Assembly: GCF_000429985.1 (NCBI RefSeq)
Contig: NZ_KE387016.1
Span: 125,049-189,048 of the forward strand
Reading direction: 5' to 3'
Length of the DNA: 64,000 nt
Source: Maridesulfovibrio bastinii DSM 16055
Lineage (GTDB): Bacteria; Desulfobacterota; Desulfovibrionia; Desulfovibrionales; Desulfovibrionaceae
Of the stretch, positions 18,630 to 28,537 are shown one piece after another (position 1 is the stretch's first letter; every line of letters begins with the position of its first letter). The position numbers were made by a program, and so were the translations under genes. The notes under the pieces are model-generated. The model saw nothing but the letters and a program-made list of their open reading frames with translations, was not told where the DNA came from and searched no databases.

Positions 18630-20546
18630 TTAGTTTTTAACTTCTGTGAAGTCTGCATCAACAACATCATCATCACCATTCTGTGCATTTGAAGCTCCAG
18701 CTTCTCCTGCTTCAGGACCTGCGCCCTGGGCGCCGGCATTCTGACCGTTGTTGGCATAAAGCTGTTCTGCCAGTTTATGTGATGCCTGAGCCAGACTGTC
18801 TGTTGCGGTCTTAATAGCTTCAGGATCTTCTGATTCAAGGACCTTTTTAAGGTCTTCAATCTTTGCTTCAATATCACTCTTAAGAGCTGCATCGACATTT
18901 TCGCCAACTTCACCAAGAGATTTCTCTGTGGTGTAGATCAGTGAATCTGCCTGATTTCTTGCTTCAATAAGAGCCTGTTTCTTTTTATCTTCTTCGGCGT
19001 TGGATTCTGCATCCTTAACCATTTTTTCAATTTCTTCTTCGGACAAACCACTGGAAGCAGTGATACGGATTGACTGTTCCTTACCGGTTCCGGTGTCTTT
19101 AGCGGAAACGTTTACAATTCCGTTGGCATCGATATCAAAGGTAACTTCGATCTGCGGTACACCGCGAGGTGCCGGAGGAAGACCTGTGAGTTCGAAACGG
19201 CCGAGAGTCATGTTATCCTGTGCCATGGGGCGTTCACCCTGCATAACATGGATGGAAACTGACGGCTGGTTGTCTGCGGCAGTTGTAAAGACCTGACTCT
19301 TGCGGGTCGGGATGGTGGTGTTGCGCTCGATAAGCTGAGTGAATACACCGCCCATTGTTTCAATTCCGAGAGACAGAGGTGTAACATCAAGCAGGAGAAC
19401 GTCTTTAACATCACCAGCCAGAATACCACCCTGAATGGCTGCACCCATAGCAACAACTTCATCCGGGTTTACAGAACGGTTGGGTTCTTTGCCGAAGAGT
19501 TCCTGCACTTTCTGCTGTACCAGAGGCATACGTGTCATACCACCGACGAGGATAACTTCGTCAATGTCGGAAGCAGAGAGGCCTGCATCTTTAAGAGCTT
19601 TCTGACAAGGCTCTTTGGTACGGTCAACAAGGTCTGAAACCAGTTTTTCAAGTTTAGCACGGCTCAGTTTAACCATAAGGTGTTTGGGGCCGTTCTGGTC
19701 TGCTGTGATGAAGGGCAGGTTGACTTCTGTTTCCATTGAACTTGAAAGTTCTTTTTTAGCCTTTTCGCCTGCTTCTTTCAGTCTCTGAAGGGCCATGCGG
19801 TCCTTGGAGAGGTCAATGCTGTTTTCACGCTTGAACTCATCAACAAGATACTGAATTACGCGGTTGTCGAAATCTTCACCACCAAGGAAGGTGTCTCCGT
19901 TGGTTGCACGAACTTCAACAACATTGTCGCCTACTTCAAGGATAGAGATATCGAAAGTACCGCCACCGAGGTCGAATACAGCGATTTTTTCATTTGCTTT
20001 TTTGTCAAAACCGTAAGCAAGTGAAGCGGCTGTAGGCTCGTTGATGATACGTTTTACTTCGAGTCCGGCAATACGTCCGGCATCTTTTGTGGCCTGACGC
20101 TGGGAGTCGTTGAAGTATGCAGGAACTGTAATAACAGCTTCTGTAACATCTTCTCCAAGGTAGGTTTCAGCATCTTTTTTAAGTTTCTGCAGGATAATAG
20201 CGGAAACTTCTGAAGGGCTGTATTTCTTACCTTCAATTTCAACCCAGGCATCTCCGCCTTTTCCGTCTACCACATTGTAGGGGCAGTGTTCTTCCCATTT
20301 CTTAACTTCGGGAGAATCAACTTTGCGGCCCATCAGACGCTTGATTGCGAAAATTGTTTTTTCAGGGTTTGTTACAGCCTGACGCTTTGCTATTTCACCG
20401 ACAAGGCGTTCTTTATCTGTGAAACCGACAACGGATGGAGTTGTACGACCACCTTCCGGGTTGCTGACACATTTCGGATCCTTACCTTCCATAACATAGA
20501 CGCAGGAGTTGGTAGTTCCGAGGTCAATTCCTATAATTTTACTCAT
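18630..20546 (-). CDS. dnaK: Chaperone DnaK (Hsp70)
   Basis: ATP-driven Hsp70 chaperone, 638 residues, the same length as the E. coli protein. The ATG at 20546 follows AGGAGG and gives the canonical [13 protein letters not shown]; a reading frame open to 20603 has no better start. Nucleotide-binding motifs [29 protein letters not shown] and [12 protein letters not shown] are intact, the linker is [15 protein letters not shown], and the substrate domain and a Gly/Ala/Asn-rich tail ending in [12 protein letters not shown] follow. grpE is directly upstream in the same direction. Confidence 0.98.
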   Translation of the reverse strand: MSKIIGIDLGTTNSCVYVMEGKDPKCVSNPEGGRTTPSVVGFTDKERLVGEIAKRQAVTNPEKTIFAIKRLMGRKVDSPEVKKWEEHCPYNVVDGKGGDAWVEIEGKKYSPSEVSAIILQKLKKDAETYLGEDVTEAVITVPAYFNDSQRQATKDAGRIAGLEVKRIINEPTAASLAYGFDKKANEKIAVFDLGGGTFDISILEVGDNVVEVRATNGDTFLGGEDFDNRVIQYLVDEFKRENSIDLSKDRMALQRLKEAGEKAKKELSSSMETEVNLPFITADQNGPKHLMVKLSRAKLEKLVSDLVDRTKEPCQKALKDAGLSASDIDEVILVGGMTRMPLVQQKVQELFGKEPNRSVNPDEVVAMGAAIQGGILAGDVKDVLLLDVTPLSLGIETMGGVFTQLIERNTTIPTRKSQVFTTAADNQPSVSIHVMQGERPMAQDNMTLGRFELTGLPPAPRGVPQIEVTFDIDANGIVNVSAKDTGTGKEQSIRITASSGLSEEEIEKMVKDAESNAEEDKKKQALIEARNQADSLIYTTEKSLGEVGENVDAALKSDIEAKIEDLKKVLESEDPEAIKTATDSLAQASHKLAEQLYANNGQNAGAQGAGPEAGEAGASNAQNGDDDVVDADFTEVKN

Positions 20547-20633
20547 ATATTCAGTCCTCCTGATATTAAATTCTAAATCTGTTAGTTTTGAATTAATATC
20601 CATTCCCCGATTGTAAAGAGGGGAATAAATTTA

Positions 20634-21203
20634 TTATGATAATTTGTTCACCAGAACTTTAGCCGGTCTGATAACGCGTCCTTTAAGTACATATCCACAC
20701 TGCATGACCTGTGCGACAGCATTATCCGGGATATCTGCCTGTTGTGCCATTCCCATGGCTTCATGAAAATTGGGATCAAACTCGTCACCGGCTTTTCCCA
20801 CAGGCTCAAGACCATGTTTTCCAAGAGCATCAAGGAAAATTTTTCTGGTCATTTCCACACCGGTAACAAAATCTTTGCATTGATCAAGATTTTTTGAATG
20901 CGCCAGAGCCAGATCCAGATTGTCAAGAACAGGGAGAAGGTCTGAAATGACCTTTTCTGTTGCAAATTTTTTAAGCTCGTCAGTTTCTCTTGCAAGTCTC
21001 TTTTTCAGATTCTCGCTTTCAGCCATTGCACGCAGTCTTTCATCACGGGCTTCTCCCATGACATCACATTTCGAACATACATGCTCAAGGCATAGAGCTT
21101 TAATTTCCTCTTCATCCAGAAAGTGCTCGGAATCTTTTTGTTCCGCGCTCTCTTTCTGCTCCTGTACAGTCTCATTATCTTTAAAATCTTTCTGTTCAGA
21201 CAT
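20634..21203 (-). CDS. grpE: Nucleotide exchange factor GrpE with N-terminal Cys/His cluster
   Basis: Nucleotide exchange factor of DnaK, 189 residues from the ATG at 21203 (GGAGA upstream). The N-terminal helix is acidic, the coiled-coil helix contains the NLKKRLARETDELKKF heptads, and the C-terminal beta domain has GDEFDPNFHEAMG and the hallmark end GYVLKGRVIRPAKVLV. Unusual: residues 38-46 read CLEHVCSKC, giving Cys38, His41, Cys43 and Cys46, a possible zinc or redox site absent from E. coli GrpE. The gap to dnaK is 87 bases. No hrcA or CIRCE element is seen. Confidence 0.96.
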   Translation of the reverse strand: MSEQKDFKDNETVQEQKESAEQKDSEHFLDEEEIKALCLEHVCSKCDVMGEARDERLRAMAESENLKKRLARETDELKKFATEKVISDLLPVLDNLDLALAHSKNLDQCKDFVTGVEMTRKIFLDALGKHGLEPVGKAGDEFDPNFHEAMGMAQQADIPDNAVAQVMQCGYVLKGRVIRPAKVLVNKLS

Positions 21204-21271
21204 GGGTTCTCCGAAGTCATGAATTAGCGGCCTGCGAAAACTTTTTGCTTCACCAGACCGCCGTAATTGAA

Positions 21272-21299
21272 CAAATAAACATCGCTTTCGGTCTGTCAA
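21272..21299 (-). promoter_or_regulatory. Predicted promoter for grpE-dnaK
   Basis: On the minus strand TTGACA (21299-21294) is followed after 16 bases by TATTTG (21277-21272). This is about 70 bases from the grpE ATG. No CIRCE inverted repeat and no clear CTTGAA-type heat-shock sequence is present. The same TTGACW-N16-TATTTK layout occurs ahead of cbpA and ahead of the possible small RNA at 32383. Confidence 0.5.
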
Positions 21300-21339
21300 C
21301 TGCTAAATGTGCATCAAAATACAAAAAAAGTGGAGTAAA

Positions 21340-22548
21340 TTAAAAGGCAAAGCTTCCACCCTCATAAATAATCTTTTTTCGGCCATCGGCAAGAGTTGCA
21401 GTAACAGTTTTATTCTCAGTATTAACAAGGTCCCAGTGTATCCCGGATGAATTGAAGCCTAGATAATCTTTTAATTCCGGGGTCAAAGTCTCCTGCGGGC
21501 CAGAAAAACTTTTTAGTAGTGATTGGCCTAAAGCAATGTGACAGTTTCCAAATTCTCCACCAAAATTTTCATCCAATAATGTAGATGCCATATAATGGGA
21601 TATCCGTGAAATGCGCTTGTCAGTGAGTGAAAATTCTCCAATGCGTCTTGCTCCGGAATCCATCCGCAGCTGGTCAAGGAGGAATTTTTCTCCGCCCATG
21701 GCTTTTGCTCTGACAACGACACCCTGATTGAACTCCAGCTGTATCCCGTAAATGGTCCTGTCCATATTTATAGAAGGAAGATCTGCCAGATATTTTCCCT
21801 GCATAGTCCTGTAATCCGGGGAAATGTAAACTTCGCATCCGGGAATATTATCACCGAGAGTTCCGAGCCATTTTCTGTTTTTCCCGGGTGAGAATGTGAA
21901 ATCGCAGTATTCTGATTCAACATGGATTCTGCTGATATCAAGTGAAGTTAATTCTGCAGCAGTTTCGCTGGTCTGTCTGGATATTTTAATCCATTCTTTT
22001 GCCGGATAGGGCATATTAAGGTAACAGGCCCTGATGAAGAGTTCTTTATAACGCTCAAAGCTCAAGCCGGAACTTGCAGCCAGATCTTCTGTGGGGAATA
22101 TACATTCAGTCCAGCCCAGAGCTCCTGCCTGCTTACGTTTGTTAATCAGGTTGTCCAGCTTAAGTGATGATTTTCTGTTTTCATTGATTGTTAGCGGATT
22201 TACTCTGGATAAGGCCCCCATATCAACAGGCGCATGGATGCGTATAACACCCTTAGCCTCTTCATAAAGTTGTAGTTTTCCGGGGATTTCATAGGTCAGC
22301 TGCCCATAGCTGGAATTTATGTATAGTTCAGCTTTCATATTGGTCGTCAGTACGGCCTCCAGCACAGGGTGCAGATGGGCGTCAATAAGCTGGGCATATA
22401 ATATTTCAGCCAGTCTTTCAGCGGCACTGTCATATTTAATAATGATGATATCTTTATTTTTAAGTGGAGTTTTCCGGTTATGTCTCACAGCCCACAAAAG
22501 AATTTCGGCATAATTGGTCAAATCATCTGAGGATATTGCTTGGCTCAT
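21340..22548 (-). CDS. M29-family metalloaminopeptidase
   Basis: A 402-residue cytosolic enzyme of the thermophilic-metalloprotease (aminopeptidase T/S) family, which removes N-terminal residues using two metal ions. Matching features are DNIPGCEVYISPD (metal-binding Glu), the middle stretch GVVVRAKAMGGE, the His-containing FGNCHIALGQSLL, and SSGIHWDLVN with the metal-binding Asp. N- and C-domains have the usual order and the length fits. No good ribosome site precedes the start. The gene is next to grpE in the same direction but 137 bases downstream of nothing else; it reads away from feoA. Confidence 0.88.
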   Translation of the reverse strand: MSQAISSDDLTNYAEILLWAVRHNRKTPLKNKDIIIIKYDSAAERLAEILYAQLIDAHLHPVLEAVLTTNMKAELYINSSYGQLTYEIPGKLQLYEEAKGVIRIHAPVDMGALSRVNPLTINENRKSSLKLDNLINKRKQAGALGWTECIFPTEDLAASSGLSFERYKELFIRACYLNMPYPAKEWIKISRQTSETAAELTSLDISRIHVESEYCDFTFSPGKNRKWLGTLGDNIPGCEVYISPDYRTMQGKYLADLPSINMDRTIYGIQLEFNQGVVVRAKAMGGEKFLLDQLRMDSGARRIGEFSLTDKRISRISHYMASTLLDENFGGEFGNCHIALGQSLLKSFSGPQETLTPELKDYLGFNSSGIHWDLVNTENKTVTATLADGRKKIIYEGGSFAF

Positions 22549-22736
22549 AATTATTAGGTGAAGTTTTGAGGGTAAATTTAATATTTAAAGGTGAAAGACA
22601 CAGATAGGCATTAATCTTGATATGAACAGTAGCAGGATAGATAAAATTTATTGAAAATTAAAGGTGGCAAAGCATACTTCCACTGAATGTAATCATCTGT
22701 AGTTGTAACATAATGATTTTTGAAAAAATTTTATAA

Positions 22737-22754
22737 TTGATATTGACTTTCAAT
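22737..22754 (+). promoter_or_regulatory. Fur-like operator 1 upstream of feoAB
   Basis: TTGATATTGACTTTCAAT contains an 8-1-8 imperfect palindrome (6 of 8 arm positions pair) centred on 22745. Its form, TTGAnAT-n-AnTTTCAA, fits the general shape of a Fur box. It matches a second copy at 22810 in 15 of 18 positions. A TATAAT ends where it begins, so a bound repressor would block the promoter. Confidence 0.55.
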
Positions 22755-22809
22755 CTTCTGTATGAAAAGTAAGAGAACGAATTCAGCCGGAATACAAATT
22801 GGCGTCATT

Positions 22810-22827
22810 TTGATATCGGGTTTCAAT
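22810..22827 (+). promoter_or_regulatory. Fur-like operator 2 upstream of feoAB
   Basis: TTGATATCGGGTTTCAAT is the second copy, 73 bases from the first, again with 6 of 8 arm positions pairing in an 8-1-8 arrangement. It lies only 22 bases before the feoA start. Confidence 0.5.
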
Positions 22828-22849
22828 TTCAAGTAAACAGAGGGAAGTT

Positions 22850-23083
22850 ATGTCGATTTCATTAAGGTCTATGAGAAAGGATCAACAGGGTAAGATTGTT
22901 GCTGTTTCAGCAAGCGGTCAATTGGGGAGGCGTATCAGGGACATGGGTCTTGTTCCCGGTACAGAGTTTAAGGTTGTCGGGCGTGCTCCGCTTCAGGATC
23001 CTGTGGCCCTCAGAATGAAAGGTTTTACCCTTACTCTCAGAAACAACGAAGCAGATTTTATTACTGTTGAAACCGAGGATTGA
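22850..23083 (+). CDS. feoA: Ferrous iron transport protein A
   Basis: A 77-residue SH3-like cytosolic protein needed for FeoB function. It shows the family pattern with MRKDQQGKIVAVSASGQLGRRIRDMGLVPG (described in outline) and the C-terminal strands ending in ADFITVETED. The start follows AGAGGGA. feoB begins 4 bases after the stop. Two Fur-like palindromes upstream suggest iron-responsive control. Confidence 0.94.
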   Translation: MSISLRSMRKDQQGKIVAVSASGQLGRRIRDMGLVPGTEFKVVGRAPLQDPVALRMKGFTLTLRNNEADFITVETED

Positions 23084-23087
23084 TTAT

Positions 23088-25271
23088 ATGAGCAAAGAAC
23101 TTTTTGTAGCTGTTTCCGGACAGCCAAACTGCGGTAAGAGCACTATGTTCAATGCTCTTACCGGAGCCACCGCGAGAGTCGGAAACTACCCGGGGATAAC
23201 TGTTGATAGGGCTGAAGGGTACTACCGCAAGAATGATGACAATATTCATCTTGTAGACCTGCCGGGCACTTATTCACTGACCTCTTATTCAATGGAAGAG
23301 GTTGTAGCAAGAAACGTCATTGTTGATGAAAAACCCGACGTTGTAATCAACATGCTTGATGCTACGTCACTTGAAAGAAGCCTTTATCTGGCAATTCAGT
23401 TCATGGAGATCGGAGTTCCTGTTGTTCTCGGCCTGAACATGATGGATGAAGTTAAGAAGAAAGGGATAAGAATTAATTCTCAAAAACTTTCAGAGCTTCT
23501 TGGTGTTCCGGTTGTCGAATGCATCGCCAGAAAGGGCGTTGGCAAAGACAAACTTATGGAAGAAGTCAAAAAGGTTTCCGAAGAGCGCAAGGGACTTTGG
23601 AAGCCGGTGAATATTTCTTATGGTCATGATCTTGACCCGGTAATTGAAGAAATGAAGGAGCTGATAGTTGAGCACTCCTTTATGACTGACAGGTATGATC
23701 CGCATTGGCTTGCTGTAAAATATCTTGAAGAAGATGAAATTATTATAGCAAACGGTCGAGAATTAGGATCAATCTCAAGTCAGCTTGAAGATAAAGTTCA
23801 TGAAATAGCAGCACACATCAAAAAAACCAAAGATACATATCCTGAAGCCGTGCTTGCTGACTACAGATACGGTTTTATTAATTCTATTTTAAAACAGGGT
23901 GTTATAAGCCGTGAAGATAATCTTCGCTTTGATCATTCTGATAAAATAGATATGGTCCTTACACAAAAATTTCTTGGTCCGATCATAATGCTCTGCGTTA
24001 TGTTCGCAATGTTCTATATTACCTTTAATCTTGGTGCTTATCCACAGGGATGGGTTGAAGACGGATTCGGATGGCTGTCTTCAACTGTAAGCGGACTTTT
24101 GCCCGATGGTTTGCTGAAATCACTGATAGTCTCCGGAGTCATTGATGGTGTCGGTGCAGTTATGGGCTTTACACCGTTGATTCTGATTATGTTCGCCATG
24201 CTGGTCTTTCTTGAAGACCTTGGATACATGGCCCGAGTTGCTTATATGGTTGACCGTGTTTTCAGGATGTTCGGCTTACACGGTATGTCTATCATGCCTA
24301 TGATTATGGCCGGTGGTCTTCCCGGAGGTTGCGCAGTTCCCGGAGTTATGAGTTGCAGAACTCTCAGAAGTCCTAAAGAGCGTATTGCAACTATACTCAC
24401 AGCACCTTTCATGGTCTGCGGAGCCAAGACTACTGCCTACATATTAATAATCGGTGCTTTCTTCCCTGAAAATCCCACAACAGCGATGTTCGGTCTGGTT
24501 GTGCTTTCATGGGCTCTTGCTCTTATTGCTGCAAGATTACTTCGCTGGACAGCTCTTAAAGGTGAATCCACTCCGTTTGTAATGGAACTCCCACCTTATA
24601 GAATCCCGACACTCCATGGTGTTGCTGTACATACCTGGGATAGAGTCTGGCAGTATATCAAAAAAGCCGGTACCGTTATTCTTGCTATCTCCATCATCAT
24701 GTGGGCGCTTATGACTTTCCCTCAGCTGCCTGCAGAACGTGTGGCTCAGTTTGATCAGCAGCGCCAGACTATTGAACAGCAGAGCATGGACTGGACCGGA
24801 ACCAAAGATGAAATTAATGATAAACTCAGTGAAGCATTAAGCGAAGTGGATTTCGCTGAAAGTCAGGCTACATTGCAGAATTCTTACGCAGGAAAAATAA
24901 GCGATGCGATTTCTCCGGTAACAAATCTGGCAGGCTTCCCATGGCAGGCAAATATCTCCTTTATAGGTGCATTTGCAGCGAAAGAAGTATTTGTTTCTAC
25001 AATGTCTACAGCATACTCACTGGGTGAAGAAGATCCTGAAGAAGCAACTCCGCTTCAGGCCAAGCTGGCAGCTGATCCGGCATGGACTCCGGCAGTTATC
25101 TGGTCGGTCATAGTCTTTATGATGGTCTATGTTCCCTGCATGGTCACGGTTGCTGTCATTATAAGAGAAACGAACTGGAAATGGGGAATGTTCTCTGTTT
25201 TTGGATCGATGGGATTCGGGTATATTCTCTCCGTTTTAATCTATCAGATCGGAACGGCGCTAGGATATTGA
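23088..25271 (+). CDS. feoB: Ferrous iron transporter B (FeoB)
   Basis: Main Fe(II) uptake permease, 727 residues. The N-terminal G domain has G1 GQPNCGKST, G3 DLPGTYSL and G4 NMMD; a helical guanine-dissociation domain follows to about residue 270. The membrane part has two Gate domains, including GGLPGGCAVPGVM and CGAKTTAYILI with conserved cysteines, and NISFIGAFAAKEVFVSTM. I start at the ATG at 23088 after GAGGATTG; an in-frame start at 23067 overlaps feoA. A strong terminator follows. Anaerobes rely on this system because their iron is ferrous. Confidence 0.97.
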   Translation: MSKELFVAVSGQPNCGKSTMFNALTGATARVGNYPGITVDRAEGYYRKNDDNIHLVDLPGTYSLTSYSMEEVVARNVIVDEKPDVVINMLDATSLERSLYLAIQFMEIGVPVVLGLNMMDEVKKKGIRINSQKLSELLGVPVVECIARKGVGKDKLMEEVKKVSEERKGLWKPVNISYGHDLDPVIEEMKELIVEHSFMTDRYDPHWLAVKYLEEDEIIIANGRELGSISSQLEDKVHEIAAHIKKTKDTYPEAVLADYRYGFINSILKQGVISREDNLRFDHSDKIDMVLTQKFLGPIIMLCVMFAMFYITFNLGAYPQGWVEDGFGWLSSTVSGLLPDGLLKSLIVSGVIDGVGAVMGFTPLILIMFAMLVFLEDLGYMARVAYMVDRVFRMFGLHGMSIMPMIMAGGLPGGCAVPGVMSCRTLRSPKERIATILTAPFMVCGAKTTAYILIIGAFFPENPTTAMFGLVVLSWALALIAARLLRWTALKGESTPFVMELPPYRIPTLHGVAVHTWDRVWQYIKKAGTVILAISIIMWALMTFPQLPAERVAQFDQQRQTIEQQSMDWTGTKDEINDKLSEALSEVDFAESQATLQNSYAGKISDAISPVTNLAGFPWQANISFIGAFAAKEVFVSTMSTAYSLGEEDPEEATPLQAKLAADPAWTPAVIWSVIVFMMVYVPCMVTVAVIIRETNWKWGMFSVFGSMGFGYILSVLIYQIGTALGY

Positions 25272-25290
25272 CGATATAAAAATTAGATTC

Positions 25291-25328
25291 AACAAAGCCC
25301 GGTTCAGTTAAGCTGAACCGGGCTTTGT
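25291..25328 (+). terminator. Intrinsic terminator of feoAB
   Basis: A long inverted repeat with AAAGCCCGGTTCAG as the left arm, extended on both sides to AACAAAG/CTTTGTT. The outer A/T pairs also give a partial T-tract on either strand. Confidence 0.88.
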
Positions 25329-25343
25329 TATTCGTACTGAATA

Positions 25344-25377
25344 AAAAAAGAGCCCCTGCAGTCTCCTGCAGAGGCTC
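25344..25377 (-). terminator. Intrinsic terminator of clpB
   Basis: GAGCCCCTGCAG (25350-25361) pairs with CTGCAGAGGCTC (25366-25377) with one mismatch. The A-run at 25344-25349 becomes the T-tract on the minus strand. It lies 25 bases after the clpB stop. Confidence 0.88.
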
Positions 25378-25401
25378 AACCAACTTATATAACTACAATT
25401 A

Positions 25402-28008
25402 TCAGGATAGAAAAACGAGACCGTTTTCATCGGCATCAATTTTAACAGTATCACCTTCCTTAAGGCTGCCACTGATAATTTCTTTAGCCATTGCCGTTTC
25501 AAGGTTGGTCTGCAGAAAACGGCGAAGAGGCCGTGCTCCATAAACCGGATCATAAGCAGCATGAGCAATAAAGCTTTTAGCTTTGTCGGTAATATCAATT
25601 GACATTTTGCGATCTTCAAGACGTTTGCGGAGATTGTTGAGCTGAAGGTCAACAATCTGCTTAAGCTCATCTTCCAGCAAAGGTTTAAAGAGAACTGTTT
25701 CATCAACCCTGTTCAGGAATTCCGGTCTGAAGTGTCCCCTGAGAACAGAGAATACCTGATCTTCAATTCCGGGATTGAAATCTCCGTTTTTATTGATACC
25801 ATCCAGAAGAATATCCGATCCCAGATTGGACGTCATAATTATGATTGTGTTTTTACAATCTACAGTCCGGCCCTGACTATCAGTAATTCTTCCGTCATCA
25901 AGAATCTGTAGCAGTACGTTGAAAACGTCAGTATGTGCTTTTTCGATTTCATCGAAAAGTACTACAGAATACGGTTTTCTGCGTATGGCTTCTGTCAGCT
26001 GACCGCCTTCATCATAACCTATGTATCCCGGAGGGGCTCCGATAAGTCTGGCGACAGCATGTTTTTCCATATATTCGGACATATCAATGCGGACAATGTT
26101 GTCTTCAGTGTCAAAGAGTGACTCCGCAAGTGCTTTGCAAAGTTCAGTTTTACCGACTCCTGTAGGACCAAGGAAGATAAATGAACCTATCGGACGGGAA
26201 GGGTCCTTTAATCCTGCTCTTGCCCTCAAGACAGCTTCGGAAACAGCTCTGACAGCATTATCCTGTCCAATTACTCTGCTATGCAGAATTTCCTGCAATT
26301 TAAGAAGTTTTTCTTTTTCACCTTCAAGCAGTCTGTTTACAGGAATACCCGTCCAGCGGGAAATTATATCGGCAACATCATCCGGGCCGACTTCTTCCTT
26401 CAACATTCTGACTTCACTACCATCATCGCCTTCAATTTCACTTTCAATTTCAGAAAGCTGTTTTTCAAGCTGGAGCAGGGTGGAGTAGCGTAGTTCAGCC
26501 GCACGGTTGTAGTCGAGCTTACGCTCGGCTTCGTCAGCTTCAATTTTAGTCTGCTCAATTCGGGCTTTCAAATCCCGTACTGATTCAATGGAACTTTTTT
26601 CTCTTTCCCACTGCTCAAGAAGTTCGGATTGCTTAACCTTGTAGTCACTGAGCATATCTTCAAGTTTTGCCAGTCTTTCCCGTGAGGCCAGATCATTTTC
26701 ACGTCTCAAAGCTTCACGTTCTATTTCTGCCTGAAGAATCTGTCTGCTGATCTTATCCAGTTCGTACGGCTGTGAATCTATTTCAGTTCTGATCATTGCC
26801 GCAGCTTCATCGATAAGGTCGATCGCTTTATCAGGGAGCTGACGATCAGTTATGTACCTGTGCGAGAGAGTCGAAGCCTCGACAATCGCTCTGTCGCTGA
26901 TCCTTACTCCATGGTGGACCTCAAATTTTTCTTTAAGGCCGCGGAGTATGGAGATAGTATCTTCAACAGTCGGTTCCTCGACCAGTACCGTCTGGAATCT
27001 GCGTTCCAGAGCCGGATCTTTTTCAATATGCTTTCTGTATTCGTCAGTTGTGGTGGCACCGATACAATGGAGTTCTCCTCTTGCCAGCATTGGCTTAAGC
27101 AGGTTTCCTGCATCCATGGCACCATCAGTACGTCCGGCTCCGACGATAGTATGGATTTCATCAATAAAGATGATGATTCGTCCGTCTGATTCCTGAACTT
27201 CTTTGAGAACGGCCTTGAGTCTCTCTTCAAATTCTCCACGGTATTTAGCTCCTGCAATCAGAGCACCCATATCGAGCATGAAGATTGTTTTATCCTTAAG
27301 GCCTTCGGGAACATCCTGTTTGACTATCCGCTGGGCAAGACCTTCAATTATTGCCGTTTTACCGACTCCAGCTTCACCGATAAGGACAGGGTTGTTCTTG
27401 GTTCTTCTTGAAAGAATTCTGACCACACGTCTTATTTCGGCATCACGACCGATAACAGGGTCAAGCTTACCTTTTTTAGCTTCATCAACCAGATCTCGAC
27501 CATATTTTTTAAGTGCGTCATAGGTTGCTTCAGGGTTATCATTAGTAACACGCTGATTGCCGCGAATCGAAGTCATGGCTTCAAGAACTTTGTCTTTGGT
27601 AAGGTTAAAATCACTATTGACCCTGCCTACACCAGAGCTTGAAGGCTCGTTCATAAGTGCGAGAAAAAGATGTTCAACACTTATAAATTCGTCTTTCATA
27701 CGGCTGGCGATTTTTTCAGCTTCAGCCATGGCTCTGTTTAGCCGTGGGGTTACGTAGACCTGACCTGGCTGGGCTCCCGGTCCGCTTACACTTGGAAGTT
27801 TTTTTATCTGTTCCAGTACTGCTTTGTGATAGGCAGAGGGATCAATTCCTGATTTTTCGAGAATTTTAGAAACTATACCCCCTTCCTGCTCGATAAGTGC
27901 AAGAAGAAGATGTTCAGCATCAATCTGCTGCTGTCCGTTGTTTATTGCAATTGATTGTGCTGCGCCAATGGCTTCGTTGGTCTTTTGAGTGAATTTATTC
28001 GGATCCAT
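25402..28008 (-). CDS. clpB: Disaggregase ClpB
   Basis: Hexameric AAA+ unfoldase that, with DnaK and its J-protein, rescues aggregated proteins; 868 residues. The N-terminal double repeat domain (about 1-145) starts [17 protein letters not shown]-1 has Walker [10 protein letters not shown] near residue 205 and Walker [17 protein letters not shown] long coiled-coil middle domain (about 410-530) distinguishes it from ClpA/ClpC. AAA-2 has [10 protein letters not shown] near residue 605 and [11 protein letters not shown]. The start follows GGAG. It is the last gene of the cbpA-cbpM-clpB set. Confidence 0.98.
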   Translation of the reverse strand: MDPNKFTQKTNEAIGAAQSIAINNGQQQIDAEHLLLALIEQEGGIVSKILEKSGIDPSAYHKAVLEQIKKLPSVSGPGAQPGQVYVTPRLNRAMAEAEKIASRMKDEFISVEHLFLALMNEPSSSGVGRVNSDFNLTKDKVLEAMTSIRGNQRVTNDNPEATYDALKKYGRDLVDEAKKGKLDPVIGRDAEIRRVVRILSRRTKNNPVLIGEAGVGKTAIIEGLAQRIVKQDVPEGLKDKTIFMLDMGALIAGAKYRGEFEERLKAVLKEVQESDGRIIIFIDEIHTIVGAGRTDGAMDAGNLLKPMLARGELHCIGATTTDEYRKHIEKDPALERRFQTVLVEEPTVEDTISILRGLKEKFEVHHGVRISDRAIVEASTLSHRYITDRQLPDKAIDLIDEAAAMIRTEIDSQPYELDKISRQILQAEIEREALRRENDLASRERLAKLEDMLSDYKVKQSELLEQWEREKSSIESVRDLKARIEQTKIEADEAERKLDYNRAAELRYSTLLQLEKQLSEIESEIEGDDGSEVRMLKEEVGPDDVADIISRWTGIPVNRLLEGEKEKLLKLQEILHSRVIGQDNAVRAVSEAVLRARAGLKDPSRPIGSFIFLGPTGVGKTELCKALAESLFDTEDNIVRIDMSEYMEKHAVARLIGAPPGYIGYDEGGQLTEAIRRKPYSVVLFDEIEKAHTDVFNVLLQILDDGRITDSQGRTVDCKNTIIIMTSNLGSDILLDGINKNGDFNPGIEDQVFSVLRGHFRPEFLNRVDETVLFKPLLEDELKQIVDLQLNNLRKRLEDRKMSIDITDKAKSFIAHAAYDPVYGARPLRRFLQTNLETAMAKEIISGSLKEGDTVKIDADENGLVFLS

Positions 28009-28166
28009 ATATGTTTGTCTCCTATATTAACTTGTCCTGACTGAGACATAAGACCGCCGTTGACGTATCCCCAGTAATTCAGGGGGATTTTCCTGCTTCT
28101 AATTCCATTTTGCAGGATAATGGGAGGGCTGTTGAGTCAGTCATGGATTTACTTGCAATTTTAAAT

Positions 28167-28481
28167 CTAAATAAGTCTGCGCATTTCGCTAAGCCGCACT
28201 TCCAGCTGCTCTATGCGTTCCAGAAGATCTACAATAATAGAGCCTCCGGCAGCTGAAATTTCAAGATCACGACACAGTCTTGCCAGCTTTTTCAGCCGGT
28301 AAAGGTCTTTTGAACCAAAGAGAAAATCTCCATCCCCGGTCTTAACAGGGGATATCCATTCATACTCTATCAGTTCCAGCAGGGTGTTTCCTTTAATACC
28401 GGTCATATCCAGTATCTGGGTGAACGCCAGCCTTGTAGAACGTATTGGTAGAGACTCTTTATCGTTTTCTTTCAAGTACAT
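28167..28481 (-). CDS. cbpM: CbpM-type chaperone modulator
   Basis: A 104-residue MerR-like small protein. Similar proteins bind the J domain of CbpA and tune it. It shows LLELIEYEWISPV, then FGSKDLYRLKKLARLCRDLEISAAGGSIIVDLLERIEQLEVRLSEMR in outline, i.e. a winged-helix-like part followed by a C-terminal coiled-coil helix. GAGG precedes the ATG. It sits 56 bases after cbpA and 158 bases before clpB, which supports the assignment. Confidence 0.85.
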   Translation of the reverse strand: MYLKENDKESLPIRSTRLAFTQILDMTGIKGNTLLELIEYEWISPVKTGDGDFLFGSKDLYRLKKLARLCRDLEISAAGGSIIVDLLERIEQLEVRLSEMRRLI

Positions 28482-28537
28482 CAGCTATACCTCATCTTGC
28501 GGTTTTACTGCGGACTTAGCTTATAATAATGTTACAT

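Larger units (their letters stand above)
22549..22849. other. Divergent intergenic region, M29 gene / feoA
   Basis: About 300 AT-rich bases between two divergent genes. Apart from the two Fur-like palindromes listed separately and a TATAAT at 22732-22737 touching the first of them, I see no ORF, RNA gene or terminator. Confidence 0.7.

Noticed and set aside
21204-21339. CIRCE element or classical heat-shock promoter ahead of grpE
   Set aside because: I looked for TTAGCACTC-N9-GAGTGCTAA and for CTTGAA-N13-CCCAT type sequences and found neither.
22801-22816. Sigma-54-like TTGGCGTCATTTTGAT ahead of feoA
   Set aside because: The GG is present but the GC of the -12 element is AT, so it fails the invariant spacing.
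26021-26488. 155-codon frame opposite clpB
   Set aside because: Antisense shadow; Ser-rich composition typical of reversed AAA+ genes.
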